Shown: positions 35,225-46,390 of the stretch, piece after piece
Numbering within the stretch: the first letter of the stretch is position 1
How the letters are laid out: each line of letters opens with the position of its first letter
Origin: Parietaria judaica
Lineage: Eukaryota; Streptophyta; Magnoliopsida; Rosales; Urticaceae
Reading direction: 5' to 3'
DNA length: 64,000 nt
Assembly (NCBI GenBank): GCA_954871525.1
Contig: OX940866.1
Span: 11,927,001-11,991,000 of the forward strand
Position numbers and translations under genes: made by a program
Notes under the pieces: generated by a model
The model's input: only the letters and a program-made list of their open reading frames with translations
What the model was told of the DNA's origin: nothing
Databases searched by the model: none

Positions 35225-37397
35225 TGTAAAACCCTATAAAAATATAATAATTTATGTATATATATATTAGTATATATATTCAATTAGAAAAAAATAAGAA
35301 AAAAAATATGATTTTGGCAGAGGGTAATGAGATCTTATCTACTTTCTCCCTCTCATTTTTTTCTCGATGAACATTTCTCTCTCTCCTTTTTGTTTTGTTT
35401 TTATTTCTCAACAAATCTTCAAGACATCATATCTCTCTCACCGAAGCTCCGATCAATGAGATTTTAGTACCGCCGGAAAGCTCTCGAGAAGGCGAACATG
35501 TTGATAGGCGGATAACGACCTGAAGTGGTGGTGTTTGGCTGGAATATTTGCCAGAAGGTTCAGTTTCTTAACTCGAGATCTATTCCGTTTGGGTTCGATT
35601 TTGAGAAGTCTAACACCGGAACCGGGTTCACGAAGCTTATTAGAGTCCGTTGGAGGTGCCACCTCGCCGTCGCCGCCACCGGCCGCCGTCATCATTTTCC
35701 GATCCCAAAATTAATTGAGGGGTTTTGAATCTCTCGTCGAGGAGATCGAAAGCCCTCAATCGGAATTGTCATCGGACTCCCGGTAAGCTGGGATTTCCTT
35801 GCCCTAGTTTCAGATTGTAGGAGATCAAATTGAGTATGTTCTAGGCCTTGATTGATGAAATTGACCTCGCCGTTCTGTTTAGAATAGTCGGATTAGGCTA
35901 GGAGAGGTATTACATTGTCGAATTAATGACCGTTTTACTGCTTCATTTTGTGTGCCTGACGGGATTTTGGCTCGGGTTAAATTTCAGTGTAACGGGTTTT
36001 CAATTGATAATTTAAATCCCAATCTTAGTAACATTTGACTTATGGATGGTATCGGGATTATAGTTGGCACGAATAGTCATCCCGTGGTCGCCTCGAAAAC
36101 CGTGCTACCCGAACCACCAGTTTTGAATAGTATATCAGATCCCGAAGTCTCTAATCATCGAACTCAAGGCCAAGAAAAATCAGCATCTTCGACTAGCTAG
36201 TCGATCGGTCAAAGTTTCCATGAATTGAGGTAGGGGCTATTACCTTTTCTCGCAAATTAAAATGAACGTAGAAACCAACGTTTTAATGAAGATTGAACCG
36301 GATAGGTTAAAATTGGAATTAATAAAATGTTCTTTAATTAAAAGATAAAATTTAATATCGTAATTGTCGTGGCTTGATAGCGAGGCTGGATACCAGGTAT
36401 GGTTGCATCGGATTGATACTTGTTATATATTTTATGTTTTTGGTGACGTCGGGATGACGTGTGTTGATATGGTACCCGCTTCGGGCGGATGATGATTATT
36501 ATATGCTATGGTACCCGCTTCGGACAGATTATGATTATTATGATATGGTACCCGCTTCGGGCGGATGAGCTGCTGACGAGCAGATGGCTACTGCGCTGTA
36601 ATCCGGACATGGATATGGATATGATTGGTGACCCAAAAGTCAACATTTCGACCCATGACGAACTGGCCGTCTTTGGTGGTGGTTAGGATCCCGAGTCGAG
36701 GGCAAGTTACGGTTAGGGACTTCTAGTCCACCTATGTTCGGGCCTTGAGGACTCGATGGGATATAGTGGAGAAAAGACGCGAGCTGACTCGGCATGGACC
36801 ACCGAAATTATTTGACTTTTGTGGGATATATTTATTTATATTATTGTTGATAAAATGATTGAAAATTACGATTAAATAGTTTATGATGACGTTTAATTTA
36901 TTTAATTGAAATTTGACTAATAATGGCTCGGTAAAGAGAATTGGTAATAGATTCCCTACTGAGCGTGTGGTGCTCACCCCTTCCATATACATCTTTTTCT
37001 TTCCACCTTCAAGTGGTGTTCAGTGTCAGACTCCGGACGAGGATTAGTTTGATTCGGGAGGTCTATGTGTTGATTTTGCCTATCTGTACCTTTAGTGGTC
37101 ATCGAGATGAATTTCGTATTTTGAGTATATCTTTTATTTCGGACATGTAAGGGATTAAATTAAGGATAATGCGATGGTGGTACTTTGTATTTGTCGTTTT
37201 ATGGTGTTGTATAAACTGTGGTCGTTGATGTTTGTATTGTCGTTTTAAGTCTCATGGGCAAGAACTATGTGTTTGTTGACGTGGATATTGAATATTCAAC
37301 GGTGTCGTTTGTATGATGATATGTCATTGACCAGTCAAAGTTTGAAAAGTCGTTATTTTTTGTTTTATTCTACTAACCCCTATATAAGGGCGTTACA
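35225..37397 (+). repeat. 3' LTR of the gypsy element, 2173 bp
   Basis: Begins TGTAAAACCCTATAAAAATA after a purine-rich tract 'aaaggggtggagta', and ends CGTTACA. It parallels 28266-30356 throughout. The main length difference is an expanded minisatellite at about 36466-36568. Confidence 0.92.
36466..36568 (+). repeat. Minisatellite inside the gypsy 3' LTR
   Basis: 'atggtacccgcttcgg' followed by a 'cggatgatgattattat'-like spacer occurs three times. The 5' LTR has a single copy (about 29500-29522). The expansion happened after integration. Confidence 0.85.
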
Positions 37398-37402
37398 TAG
37401 AT

Positions 37403-37604
37403 TAATCGAGAACATTATAATACAACAAAATACAACAAGTGTTCTAGATTAATCTAATTCTAGATTTTTCTAAAAGTAATTAACGTATTCTACGTTATTC
37501 TAATTCTAAGTGATTATAAATACATCTAATCTAGATTGTTCTAAATAAACTTAATCTAGATTTTTTTATAAATAAACCTAGAGTATTCTTTAACATCCAT
37601 TGAG
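37403..37604. other. Rest of the GCN2-like giant intron
   Basis: AT-rich intron sequence with repeated 'ctagatt' words between the gypsy target duplication and the next exon block. Nothing else seen. Confidence 0.5.
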
Positions 37605-38111
37605 CTTGTACAATCGCGTACGTGAAGAAACCATCGGCGCTCTTGTTTGCTCGAGAGGCGGTGAGGGTCAAATGAAAGAGTGCATGGAATTAGTTGGTGA
37701 GCTTCGGGAAGAGAACTTCAAGGTTCTATATTTCAATACCCAAATAATTACACGTTTCTCTTTGTTAATAACTATTATGTTCCCTCACGGGTAATAAATC
37801 ACATTTGGTAGGCGGTGTATGTTCCAAAACTGGGTCCGAGTCTTACCGAACAGTACAAGTACGCAAGAGAGCACGACTTTAAATGCCTTGTCATCGTAGG
37901 AGACACTGACATTGCTCATCCCGGTTCTGTTAAGGTAAAGATTCTCGCAATTGGTCTTCATTTATGCCGTCTTTAAACACGAGGAATAATGATAAACTTT
38001 GATTGGGTGTAGGTTTGCCAGCTTGATCTGAAGAAACAGAAGGAGGTGGAGAGAGAGAGCCTTGTTAAATTCTTCATCAATGCCTTCAAAAACCCGTGCA
38101 TATGGAATTAG

Positions 38112-38798
38112 TCTCATGCTTTCTCGAGTGCGTAGTGATGTTTAACCTGCCGGTACAACCCGAGTAATTAGGATTATGTATGTCGTTTATTTATCAATTT
38201 AGAGACGCGTCCTTTATTTATGCTTTAAAGTTTAATTAAGTCTAGCCCATTGTGGGCCATTAAGTTATAATCTTTGCTCTAATATAAAGAGAGCTTAAGT
38301 TAATGAAATAAGTAGCCAATAAACATTCAAAACAAAGTGACTCGAAATTAGATACAAAAGCCGTATAACATGATGGCTAGTAACTCGAAACACTATTCTC
38401 ACGTTACATTCTTAAACAAAGTAACTCGCAATAAAAAATATCGTTACACAATTTTAACTGAAGCATCCAAAATTCACAACAGATGTTGTAATTAAGAATA
38501 CCCACGGCAGGCTTAGCAAGAAAAAAGGGGAAAAAACTCAAAAATCACAACAATTTTTCATCCGAAGAAGTTTCGATTTTCTGGAACATGTTTTTGCCTT
38601 TTTTGAAAAACTATTAAATTGTTATTATATAAAAATATCATTATTTGTGTCAGTAAGATAGTTTTTTAACAAGCAGCTTGTGTATGTTTATTGTAAATAT
38701 CCCAATTTAGTCGCGATAAAATACTCAAATTTTAACCAACAAAGGCGATTGTATTTTTCATTTAATGTTTTTTTGTAAAAAATATATCATTTCAAGTT
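38112..38798. other. 3' flank of the GCN2-like fragment
   Basis: AT-rich, no gene or repeat recognised. Confidence 0.5.
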
Positions 38799-39312
38799 TG
38801 TTGACGATGTGAGTTTAAGTCTGTCTTGCTGAACTGAGACTAGCAGAACAGAGTCTAACGAAATAGAGACTAGCAGAATGAAGACGGACATAAAGGAGAC
38901 GAACAGAAACGACGACGAACAGAAAAGAAGACGGGCAGAAAAGAAGACGAGCAGGATTGCTCAATCACAGCCTAACAACTCTGTTCGGATAAAAGCCTAG
39001 TAGCTCTGCTAGTCCACGTAAGAAGTTAATGGAGTTATTCTTAGAAGATGTCAAATTTGAGGAGCAAGTTTGAGAATTTGATTTAGCTTCCTGATTTTTT
39101 AGGATTCGCTTATAATTGTAGAATATTTAATTGGATGTATTTTAAGAAGTCTTAGCTGTCATTCTGTCCCCCTATAAATAGGCGTTAGTCAATTTTATTA
39201 AGTAAATCTTGTAATTTCTTTTTGCGACATTAATCTAAGAAATTTTTTTTCCCAAATTTCCTTTCTTTTTTCTTCGTGTGTTTTTTGCTAAGATCTTTTT
39301 CAGGAACCAACA
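38799..39312 (+). repeat. LTR-like sequence, plus orientation
   Basis: Starts TGTTGACGATG and ends AACCAACA. It contains purine-rich repeats of 'gacgaacagaaa' type (38880-38950) and a strong TATA box CTATAAATAGGCG (about 39171). No 5-bp duplication or internal region was found, so it may be a remnant. Confidence 0.45.
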
Positions 39313-40874
39313 GACGACTCTAAGTATTTTTGTTGTTTTTTTTTTTTTTACTTTGAGTCTCTTCTGCCTCACCTCACCTCAGTTGTTCCAAGTTTGAATA
39401 CTTTTAGTGTAATTATTATTATCCCTTCAAATTATAGGGTCCGTCGTCGAGCTTAAGAGCAGCAGTGTCAGTACGTGATCGTGGACACGAGATCATCACC
39501 AAGTTTCTTCGTCGCTTAGTATTCTAAAGCCTAGAAACTCGCCGTCTTTTTCTCGTCGTTTTGCCACCAATCTTTACGTAATGTAATGGGATGCTAGTAC
39601 AAGAAGGAAACAATTACGCACGTGCTTACGCAATCCAAGCCACTACACACGTACTCGCTGACGCACTTCCCAAAAAGCCCTTACCCCACTAATGACAAAC
39701 CCACCTGCATATAAATCTGCCCCAGCTTTATGCTTATCCCAATCTAATAAATATTGTGTGGATAAAATTTCGAATTTTTTTCTTGGATAAGAAAATTTAT
39801 TGAAAGATTAAAACGAAGGATTATGCTGGAAAATTGGGATCCCGCTCAAATGGGCCCACAAGTCCAATGAGTCTACCGAGTCAGATCGGACCACCACTAC
39901 AAGGTACCGGGTCCTCTCGGACGTCCGATGAGTTATCATGAATGAATGATGGAATTATTAATTATATTAATTAATTAGTTAAGTGACTTAATGGATTTGA
40001 GCATTAAATGGTTAAAGTTTATTAGGTTAATAAGACATGTGACTATTTAAACGTGGTTTGTGAGTTCATTAAACATAATCCACCCTAATTCTTTTATGGA
40101 GAGGTCGACTTCTCCCTCTTCCTCGGGCTAACCGAGTCGTCATCCAATCACCAAGAATGAGCTAATTTGCTGATGAAGTTTTTTCCGATCTACACTCTGT
40201 CAAGTTCCCGCAGTGACATGGTGGACGAGATAGAGACTTGATCGTTTTCAAGTTGTGATCCGGAGCACGTGCACCACGCAAAACGAGGACAGGAATCGGC
40301 CAGTCAATCCTAACGGCAAAAGTTGCGCACGTTTCTTAAAAGCCGGAAATAATTCTTCTTGATTTAAGTATTTAATCTGAATAATTCGAGGACATACAAC
40401 AAATACTATATGTGTGATAGCAAATTTATATACAGAAAAGATATAATATATATATACTACATAGATATTCAAGCTCCAACTTAATTTAAAATTTAAGAAG
40501 GAAAAAAAAAGGAACACTAAAATTAAATTCCCTATAATTGTGTAAGACTTTCTAGAATTACTAATTTATAATCCATATAGGATTACATATTCATATAGGA
40601 TTTAAAAAGTATATATATATATATATATTAACTTATCACAATAAGTTATAATTACAATTATATAGAAAAAACATTTAACTCTTTTATGTAGTACATTAGT
40701 ATAGTATATTGTGACCAAATTGATCACGTACGTGATTTGGTTAGTGCTTAAATGAGACATATTACTAAAATACCGGAGGTTATGTCGCGACGAAAGATCG
40801 AGCCACTTTACTTGGGCAATACTCATTTTGCTTTTGTTTCTTCCGACTATTTTTTTAATATTTTATAACAAATC
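39313..40874. other. Intergenic with possible LTR debris
   Basis: 39830-40330 has mixed-GC, LTR-like sequence ('aagtgacttaatggatttgagcatt', 'gtggtttgtgagttc') without definable ends. The rest is AT-rich. No gene was seen. Confidence 0.4.
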
Positions 40875-42520
40875 CATTTAAGTTAAATGCCTATTTGTGA
40901 TTCAAGGTTTCGAAAAAATACTTATTTTTATTTATAGTAATTAAAAATTAAAACCACTAATTAATTGAAATATGGACCAATACACCCTTCGAATTAATTA
41001 ATTAATATTTGGCATTTAAATTACGTTTAAAATTAATTAATAATTCGAATTAATTAATAAAATCAAAATATTTTTTCCCCTTAAATGTAGCTAAATAGAA
41101 TAACTGATTAATCTTAATCATTCCTTTATTATTTTCGATTATCTTCTCCCTATTAATCAGTATTCTAACGATTTAAAATTTCAAAACAAAATTTCAAAAT
41201 TCCTAAAAGCATAGGAAATAATGAGCACAAATTAATATAGAATCTACAAACATAAATTGTATTTAAATATACCAATTCGAAACGGTAAATTTAATTACGA
41301 ATCTTGTATATGTATACGAATACTTTATACGGGAACTGTTTGTGCAAATCGTAATTACTAACCATAACTGTACATATATACCTATACTAAACCGTCAATT
41401 TAATTACCAAAAAATCAATAATTTTAATTACGTATAACGAAGACCCGATTTTGTAATTTCATTTACGTAACTATATTTACGATTCATCAACCCATGTACA
41501 AAAACCAAAGGCTTAAAAGGAAATAAACACGCAACAATCCAAGGATCTCACATGAAACGTAATTGTTGGTGAGTATATTTAGATATATTTAAAAAAACCC
41601 GTAAATATATTAACGAAATTTCATTAACCTGTGAAAAACTGTATATATATTTACAAAATTTCATTAACCTATAAAAAAATGTAAATATATTTACGATATT
41701 TTATGAACCTGTTGAACATGTTGAACGTAAATATAATTACAACGCAAACAGCGAGGTTGAGCAGAGGAACTTGTTTCTGAGCTAGGCTCCACTGAAAGAC
41801 GCGAAGCGAAGCAAAGACGGAGAGCGGGTAGGAAAGGATCTCCTCGGTGGCTGGAGAATGCAGATCTAGTGGTGGCTCTGAGAATCACCGGACAGAGCCT
41901 GCAAGTGAAGGAGAAGCTGAGATCGAGGATCTAGAGGAACGTGACCTTGAGTTCGTCTGAGAGGAGGAACGTGACCAGAAGGACGAATCGCGCGGCCTGA
42001 GCGTCGCCGGAGAAGAAGAACCTACGCGGAAGAAACAGGAGGCGCGAGGCCACGACAGGCGACGAGAGGCACGAACAAGCAATTGGGGAATCAGCTTTTG
42101 GGCGACGGAGAGAAGCTGGCGAGACGGAGGAATGAGACAAGAGAAGGAGATGGCGACGACGGAAAATAAAACGGCGTGACGGAGCAGCGACTGGGCGACA
42201 GGAAAAGACGACTACGGGAAAGAAGACTACAGAGGAGAGAGAGAGAAAAAATATGAGATAAATGAAAAAGATTTTGGGAAAAAGTAACAAAATTAAATGA
42301 AAATGTAATTAATAAGGGAAGTTGTCAACCATAATTATAGGATAATTTAATTTCCAATTTGAAATATATTATAAATAATTAATATACAAAAATTAATAAA
42401 TATAATTAATATTAGGGTTTATATGGTCCAATTTTTTTTTATTAACGAGTAAATGAATTGTTTGAAAGTACGACAATTCTCATAAAACTTAAGTGCTTTT
42501 TCGGTATTTTGTGGGTTTCT
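40875..42520. mobile_element. Mutator-like element (possible Pack-MULE), copy B
   Basis: The outer sequences match those of the element at 2765-4075: 'gattcaaggttt', 'atatggaccaa' on the left and 'tatggtccaa', 'aattgtttgaaa' on the right. Inner AT-rich units with 'cgtaaatat' and 'aaaactgta' recur. The core at about 41745-42240 is GC-rich and unlike that of copy A. The right end lies close to the P450 start, so it forms much of that gene's upstream region. Confidence 0.45.
41745..42240 (-). other. GC-rich core of Mutator-like copy B, possible captured fragment
   Basis: Minus-strand frames give Ser/Arg-rich and hydrophobic stretches (SRLLFLPRRFFFSGDAQAA, VLLVTFLLSDELKVTFL) broken by stops. I do not recognise a family. 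Composition contrasts with the flanks, as in copy A. Confidence 0.35.
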
Positions 42521-42552
42521 TTTATAAATATATACATATACATGTACCTCTG

Positions 42553-42560
42553 TATATAAA
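42553..42560 (+). promoter_or_regulatory. Candidate TATA box of the P450 gene
   Basis: TATATAAA about 53 bases upstream of the ATG, placed as expected for a short plant 5' leader. Confidence 0.5.
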
Positions 42561-42612
42561 CCCTACATGACTAGACATAAGAATCATTCGAATCAAACCA
42601 AAACACACTGCA

Positions 42613-44905
42613 ATGGAAGAGTCATCACTATACACAATCGCCGTCTCTTTGATCATTCTCTCCTTCGCTTTCAAGCTCTTCCTCCGCGCCAAAACGGAGC
42701 GTAAAAACCTCCCGCCGGGCCCGCCTGCCCTCCCCATCATCGGCCACCTCTACCTCCTCAAAATCCCGCTCCACCGCACGCTCCGCCAGCTCTCCGAGAA
42801 GTACGGCGGCGTCGTGGCGCTCCGGTTCGGCTCCAGGCGGGTCCTTATCCTCTCGTCTCCATCCGCCGTGGAGGAGTGCTTCACCACGAACGACGTAATC
42901 CTCGCCAACCGGCCACACTTCCTCATGACGAAGCACATCGCCTACAACCACACCACCATCTCCACCGCGCCCTACGGCGACCACTGGCGCAACCTCCGCC
43001 GCATCGGCGCCGTCGAGATCTTCTCGGCCGGGCGGCTGAAGGCCTTCGCGGGCATCAGGCACGACGAGGTTCGGCGCCTTCTGATCAAGCTCTCCGCCAA
43101 CGCGGCTGCGAGCCGCGTCGGCGGGGCGGACGGGTTCGGGAGGGTGGAGCTGAAGTCGGCGATGTCGGAGATGACGTTCAACGTGATTCTGAGGATGGTG
43201 GCGGGGAAGCGGTACTACGGGGACGACGTGTCGGACGAGGACGAGGCGCGGCAGTTCCGGGGGATCATGAAGGAGGCGACGGCCACGGCGGGGGTGGCGA
43301 ACGTGGCGGACTACTTGCCGGTGCTGAAGTGGTTCGGCGGCGGCGGCGAGGGGTACGAGAACAAGGTGAAGAGGCTTGCGAAGCGCACGGACGGGTTCCT
43401 GCAAGGGCTGGTTGACGAGCATCGGGAGAGGAAGGAGAACAAGAACACCATGATCGACCACTTGCTTTCTCTTCAGGAATTTCAGCCAGAATACTACACT
43501 GACCAAATCATCAAAGGCTTCGTACTGGTTAGTCTCTTCTCAATATAATAATATATGAACTTATTGTTTTAGAATCTAGATTTAGAGTGTGGTAGTCGTA
43601 GTCTCGTAGAGGACCACGCGTCCATGTCTTGATAGATAGAGACCTCACTTCCATAAGCATTTATTTCATAATAATTGAGTAAAGTCGCCAAATCTATACA
43701 GAACATGTGATATTATTAATCAATTTTCCATTATTTTACACTATATTAAATATCTATATCAATACGTATGATATAATTTATATCAAATTAAGGTAATACA
43801 TAGTTACTTTTTAATTTCTAAATTTATAGTAGGGCAAACTTATTCAATTAACAATACTTAAAGTGAATAATAAAAGAAAAATACTTAAAATTAACAAATA
43901 CAATGGGTGATATAATTTTTCATTCAATTTTATTTTTGTTGAAATAAAATAAGAGAATATGCTACACAATTGGATGAGCACGTAAATGTGTATCAAAAGT
44001 ATGATTTAATAAGTCTGCTAAAAATTGACCAAACGCTCGTTAACCAAATTAGACGAAAAAATTGCTTTGGCTCATATTAACTGATTTTGAGTACTTTTAA
44101 TCTATCTTTTCACTTTGGATCTCTTGATCAAAGTTTGGATAATTTTTCCGTGATTAACACTTTATATTTGAATATGATTTTGTAATTTTTTGTTAATATC
44201 ATCAAATAGTCAACAAAAAAATATGAACTAAGCAGTTTCGTGTTGTCTTTGAAAATAATTCATGATCAGGTTTTATTATTGGCCGGGACGGACACGTCAG
44301 CGGTGACCCTGGAGTGGGCAATGGCCAACCTCCTTAACCACCCGGAAGTTCTGGGGAAGGCGACGGCGGAGGTGGACGCCCACGTGGGTGGGGCCCACTT
44401 GCTAGACGAAGCGGAGGCGTCCAAGCTGACTTACCTCCAGAGCATCATCTCCGAGACCCTCCGCCTCTACCCGGCCGCGCCTCTCCTCGTGCCCCACTAC
44501 TCGTCCGAGGATTTCACCGTCGCAGGGTATCGCATGCCGTGCGACACCATCGTGCTCGTCAACGCGTGGGCCATCCACCGCGACCCACAGCTGTGGGACG
44601 AGCCGGAGAGCTTCAGCCCCGAGCGGTTCGAGGGGGCAACGCCGACGGAGGTGAGCCGCAAGCTGATGCCGTTCGGGCAGGGACGCAGGGCATGCCCCGG
44701 CTCTGGGCTGGCGCAGCGCGTGATGGGACAGGCTCTGGGCGCGCTGGTGCAGTGCTTCGAGTGGAAACGGGTCGGGCCGGAGCGGGTGGACATGGCCGAG
44801 GGTCGGGGGCTCACGATGCCCAAGGCAGTGCCCTTGGAGGCCATGTGCAGGGCCCGTACCGGCGTGCTTGATGCGGTTCTCGCCGAACCTCTTGACGAGA
44901 TATGA
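42613..44905 (+). CDS. Cytochrome P450, CYP81-type, two exons, 516 aa
   Basis: Membrane-anchored haem monooxygenase of the plant A-type group. CYP81 members hydroxylate isoflavonoids, glucosinolate precursors, lignans or herbicides; the substrate here is not inferable. Exons are 42613-43527 and 44270-44905 (GT-AG, phase 0), giving the family's single conserved intron just before the I-helix. Visible features are an N-terminal anchor ([19 protein letters not shown]), the hinge [26 protein letters not shown] (helix C), the I-helix AGTDTS (about 310-315), ETLR (about 367), SPERF (about 421) and the haem loop [12 protein letters not shown] with its Cys ligand (about 445). Coding DNA is very GC-rich, so all other frames are open too and yield long shadow ORFs. 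No lesion is seen. A Mutator-like element ends about 90 bases upstream. Confidence 0.95.
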
Positions 44906-45990
44906 TACTAAAATGTTAATCATCGGAAGTTGTCTTTGACCAATGGGTTTAGAGTTTAGAATATTATTATTAGTTAGAATTATTAAAGGAAGTATGTGTA
45001 TTATCAATAATGTATTGTGATTTATGAGGTCTTTTATCAATCAAATCCAAGAAATAAAAGAGTACCATTATTACAAAATCAAATCAAAAGAGTGACAAAA
45101 TCACAAATTTAAAAGTTATTCTATAGTCTTGAACTTTGTAAAAATGAGAAATTGTATTTGTCAAAGCTGTTCTCGTGAGTCGTGACAATGTTGAAGATTT
45201 GTTCATCGGATCATGTCTGGTGTAACTTCTTTCAAGAAAATAGTATACGAGATCGATTAGAGGAACACTGAGATTTACGGGAACAAAATTTATTACTTGG
45301 ATCATTTTATATGACTATTTTTTTTCTCAAGATATATATTCATACCAATGAAATAAAATCATTAAAAAATCGATTAAAGTGATCCACCGAATAATTTTTT
45401 AAAATGTATATTGGACGCAAATCATTTTCTCTAACAGATCTCGGTAAAATCGATTAATCAAAATAATACATCAATTTAGTTACTTTTTGTTATTAAAAGA
45501 GTAAAAGTAACCTACGTATAAAATAAACCATATTCGGTGAAGGACGGACCTCTCTTGAACAACGAAAAAAAAAATCATTTCTATCCGACCGAGTTTCGCA
45601 ACAGCTTCTTCCCGTTTAAGGCCGGGTCAACATTTTTCAAGACTTTAGGCGAAAAGTTAAAAAAAGAAGAAGACTCTTTACAAATTTTTTTAACATTAAT
45701 GTAATTGATAAAATTTAATATATTTTAGTATTAGGGAAATTCTCATGTGAATACAAATCTTTTTAAGAATTGCCCAAAAAATTTACTAATATTAAAAACT
45801 GGCCATTTAATGATTTGTTGACAAAAATACACTTATTATCTATTAGTTTTTCCTTAAAAAAATCCTATTAATTAAGTATAATTTACAGTTATAAACTTAA
45901 ATATGATAATTATATAATTCAAAATATTTTGTAAATGATTACGTTTGACTAATCCTACTTATTAGGAAAACAAAAAAAAAAAAATAGCAT
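44906..45990. other. Intergenic, AT-rich
   Basis: P450 3' flank followed by AT-rich sequence. A possible polyadenylation signal AATAAA lies near 45052. No other feature was recognised. Confidence 0.5.
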
Positions 45991-45995
45991 AAGGC

Positions 45996-46390
45996 TGTTG
46001 GATTCCAAATCATGCAAAGAACACGAACACTACCAAAGAAATCGAACCGAAAATTGAAGAACACGAATCAGGATGAAGAATTTCTCTATTGATAATCGAA
46101 GGCAAAATACAAGGAGATAAACTTAAGACTCTAATGACTCGTCACTTTACAATGTTGTACAATACTAGGTTTATATAGTCACTCTCAAAGTGAAACCCTA
46201 GCTAACAGAATCGCACAAAATCGGGAAACTACCCTAAATAAACTCTGACGTTCTCCGCAAGTCTCGCGCCTTCCTTGCTGGGTAGTTGATGTGTTTCCCT
46301 TTCCTGCTCGGACTGTTTCTCTGTCCCCGAGCTGGCCTGCTCGTCTGCCCCGAGCTGGGCTTGCCTTCTAAACGGACACTCTGTTCCACC
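45996..46390 (-). repeat. 3' LTR (partial) of the minus-strand copia element
   Basis: About 395 bases matching 49854-50177 and then 52904-52980, with scattered differences. It joins directly to RT coding sequence, so one part of the LTR and the RNase H/PPT region are gone. Confidence 0.8.

Larger units (their letters stand above)
23459..37397 (+). mobile_element. Ty3/gypsy chromovirus with nested insertions
   Basis: The element starts TGTAAAAC at 23459 and ends CGTTACA at 37397. It is flanked by a perfect 5-bp duplication TAGAT (23454-23458 and 37398-37402). Removing the copia element (23467-28260 plus one copy of AAAAC) restores a continuous 5' LTR, and removing the MITE at 32505-33541 restores continuous pol sequence. 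The LTRs are about 2.1-2.17 kb. The internal region is about 3.8 kb once the MITE is removed and lacks a recognisable gag. The pol order (protease, RT, RNase H, integrase, chromodomain-like tail) and the long LTRs fit the Tekay/Del type of chromovirus. It lies in sense orientation within the GCN2-like intron. Confidence 0.92.
21637..38111 (+). pseudogene. GCN2: GCN2-like C-terminal fragment (HisRS-like domain), ten exon pieces
   Basis: GCN2 is the eIF2alpha kinase that senses uncharged tRNA through a histidyl-tRNA-synthetase-like region. Exon-like blocks, approximate: 21637-21693 (GEFDIIRGEYVLTE), 21787-21918 (CDIRINH, MWSWT), 22048-22131 (LRPQF), 22434-22560 (ELKLPIQVIHRLQTIGVRFC), 22626-22748 (NVYIDPLM), 22856-22963 (LASGGRYDDIFQAMWGRKH), 23220-23351 (GGAVGANLSFETIIQ), 37605-37722 (GALVCSRGGEGQMKECMELV), 37812-37934 (PSLTEQYKYAREHDFKCLVI) and 38013-38111 (ending NPCIWN, stop). 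The order and motifs match plant GCN2 C-termini. No kinase or RWD part lies upstream in the window. Signs of decay are a TGA at the end of block 4, no GT after block 5 (CAG is followed by TTATTT), and non-matching phases across the 14-kb intron. It could be a moved 3' fragment or a gene split by rearrangement. Confidence 0.75.

Noticed and set aside
28484..35695. Paired 80-codon ORFs repeated at 28484-28726 and 35453-35695 as a duplicated gene
   Set aside because: They are the same position in the two LTRs of the gypsy element.
42628..43506. 292-codon minus-strand ORF opposite the P450
   Set aside because: GC-rich coding DNA leaves antisense frames open. The plus strand has all P450 motifs and the antisense protein has no family features.
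44402..45040. 212-codon minus-strand ORF opposite P450 exon 2
   Set aside because: Same cause: a shadow of the GC-rich exon.
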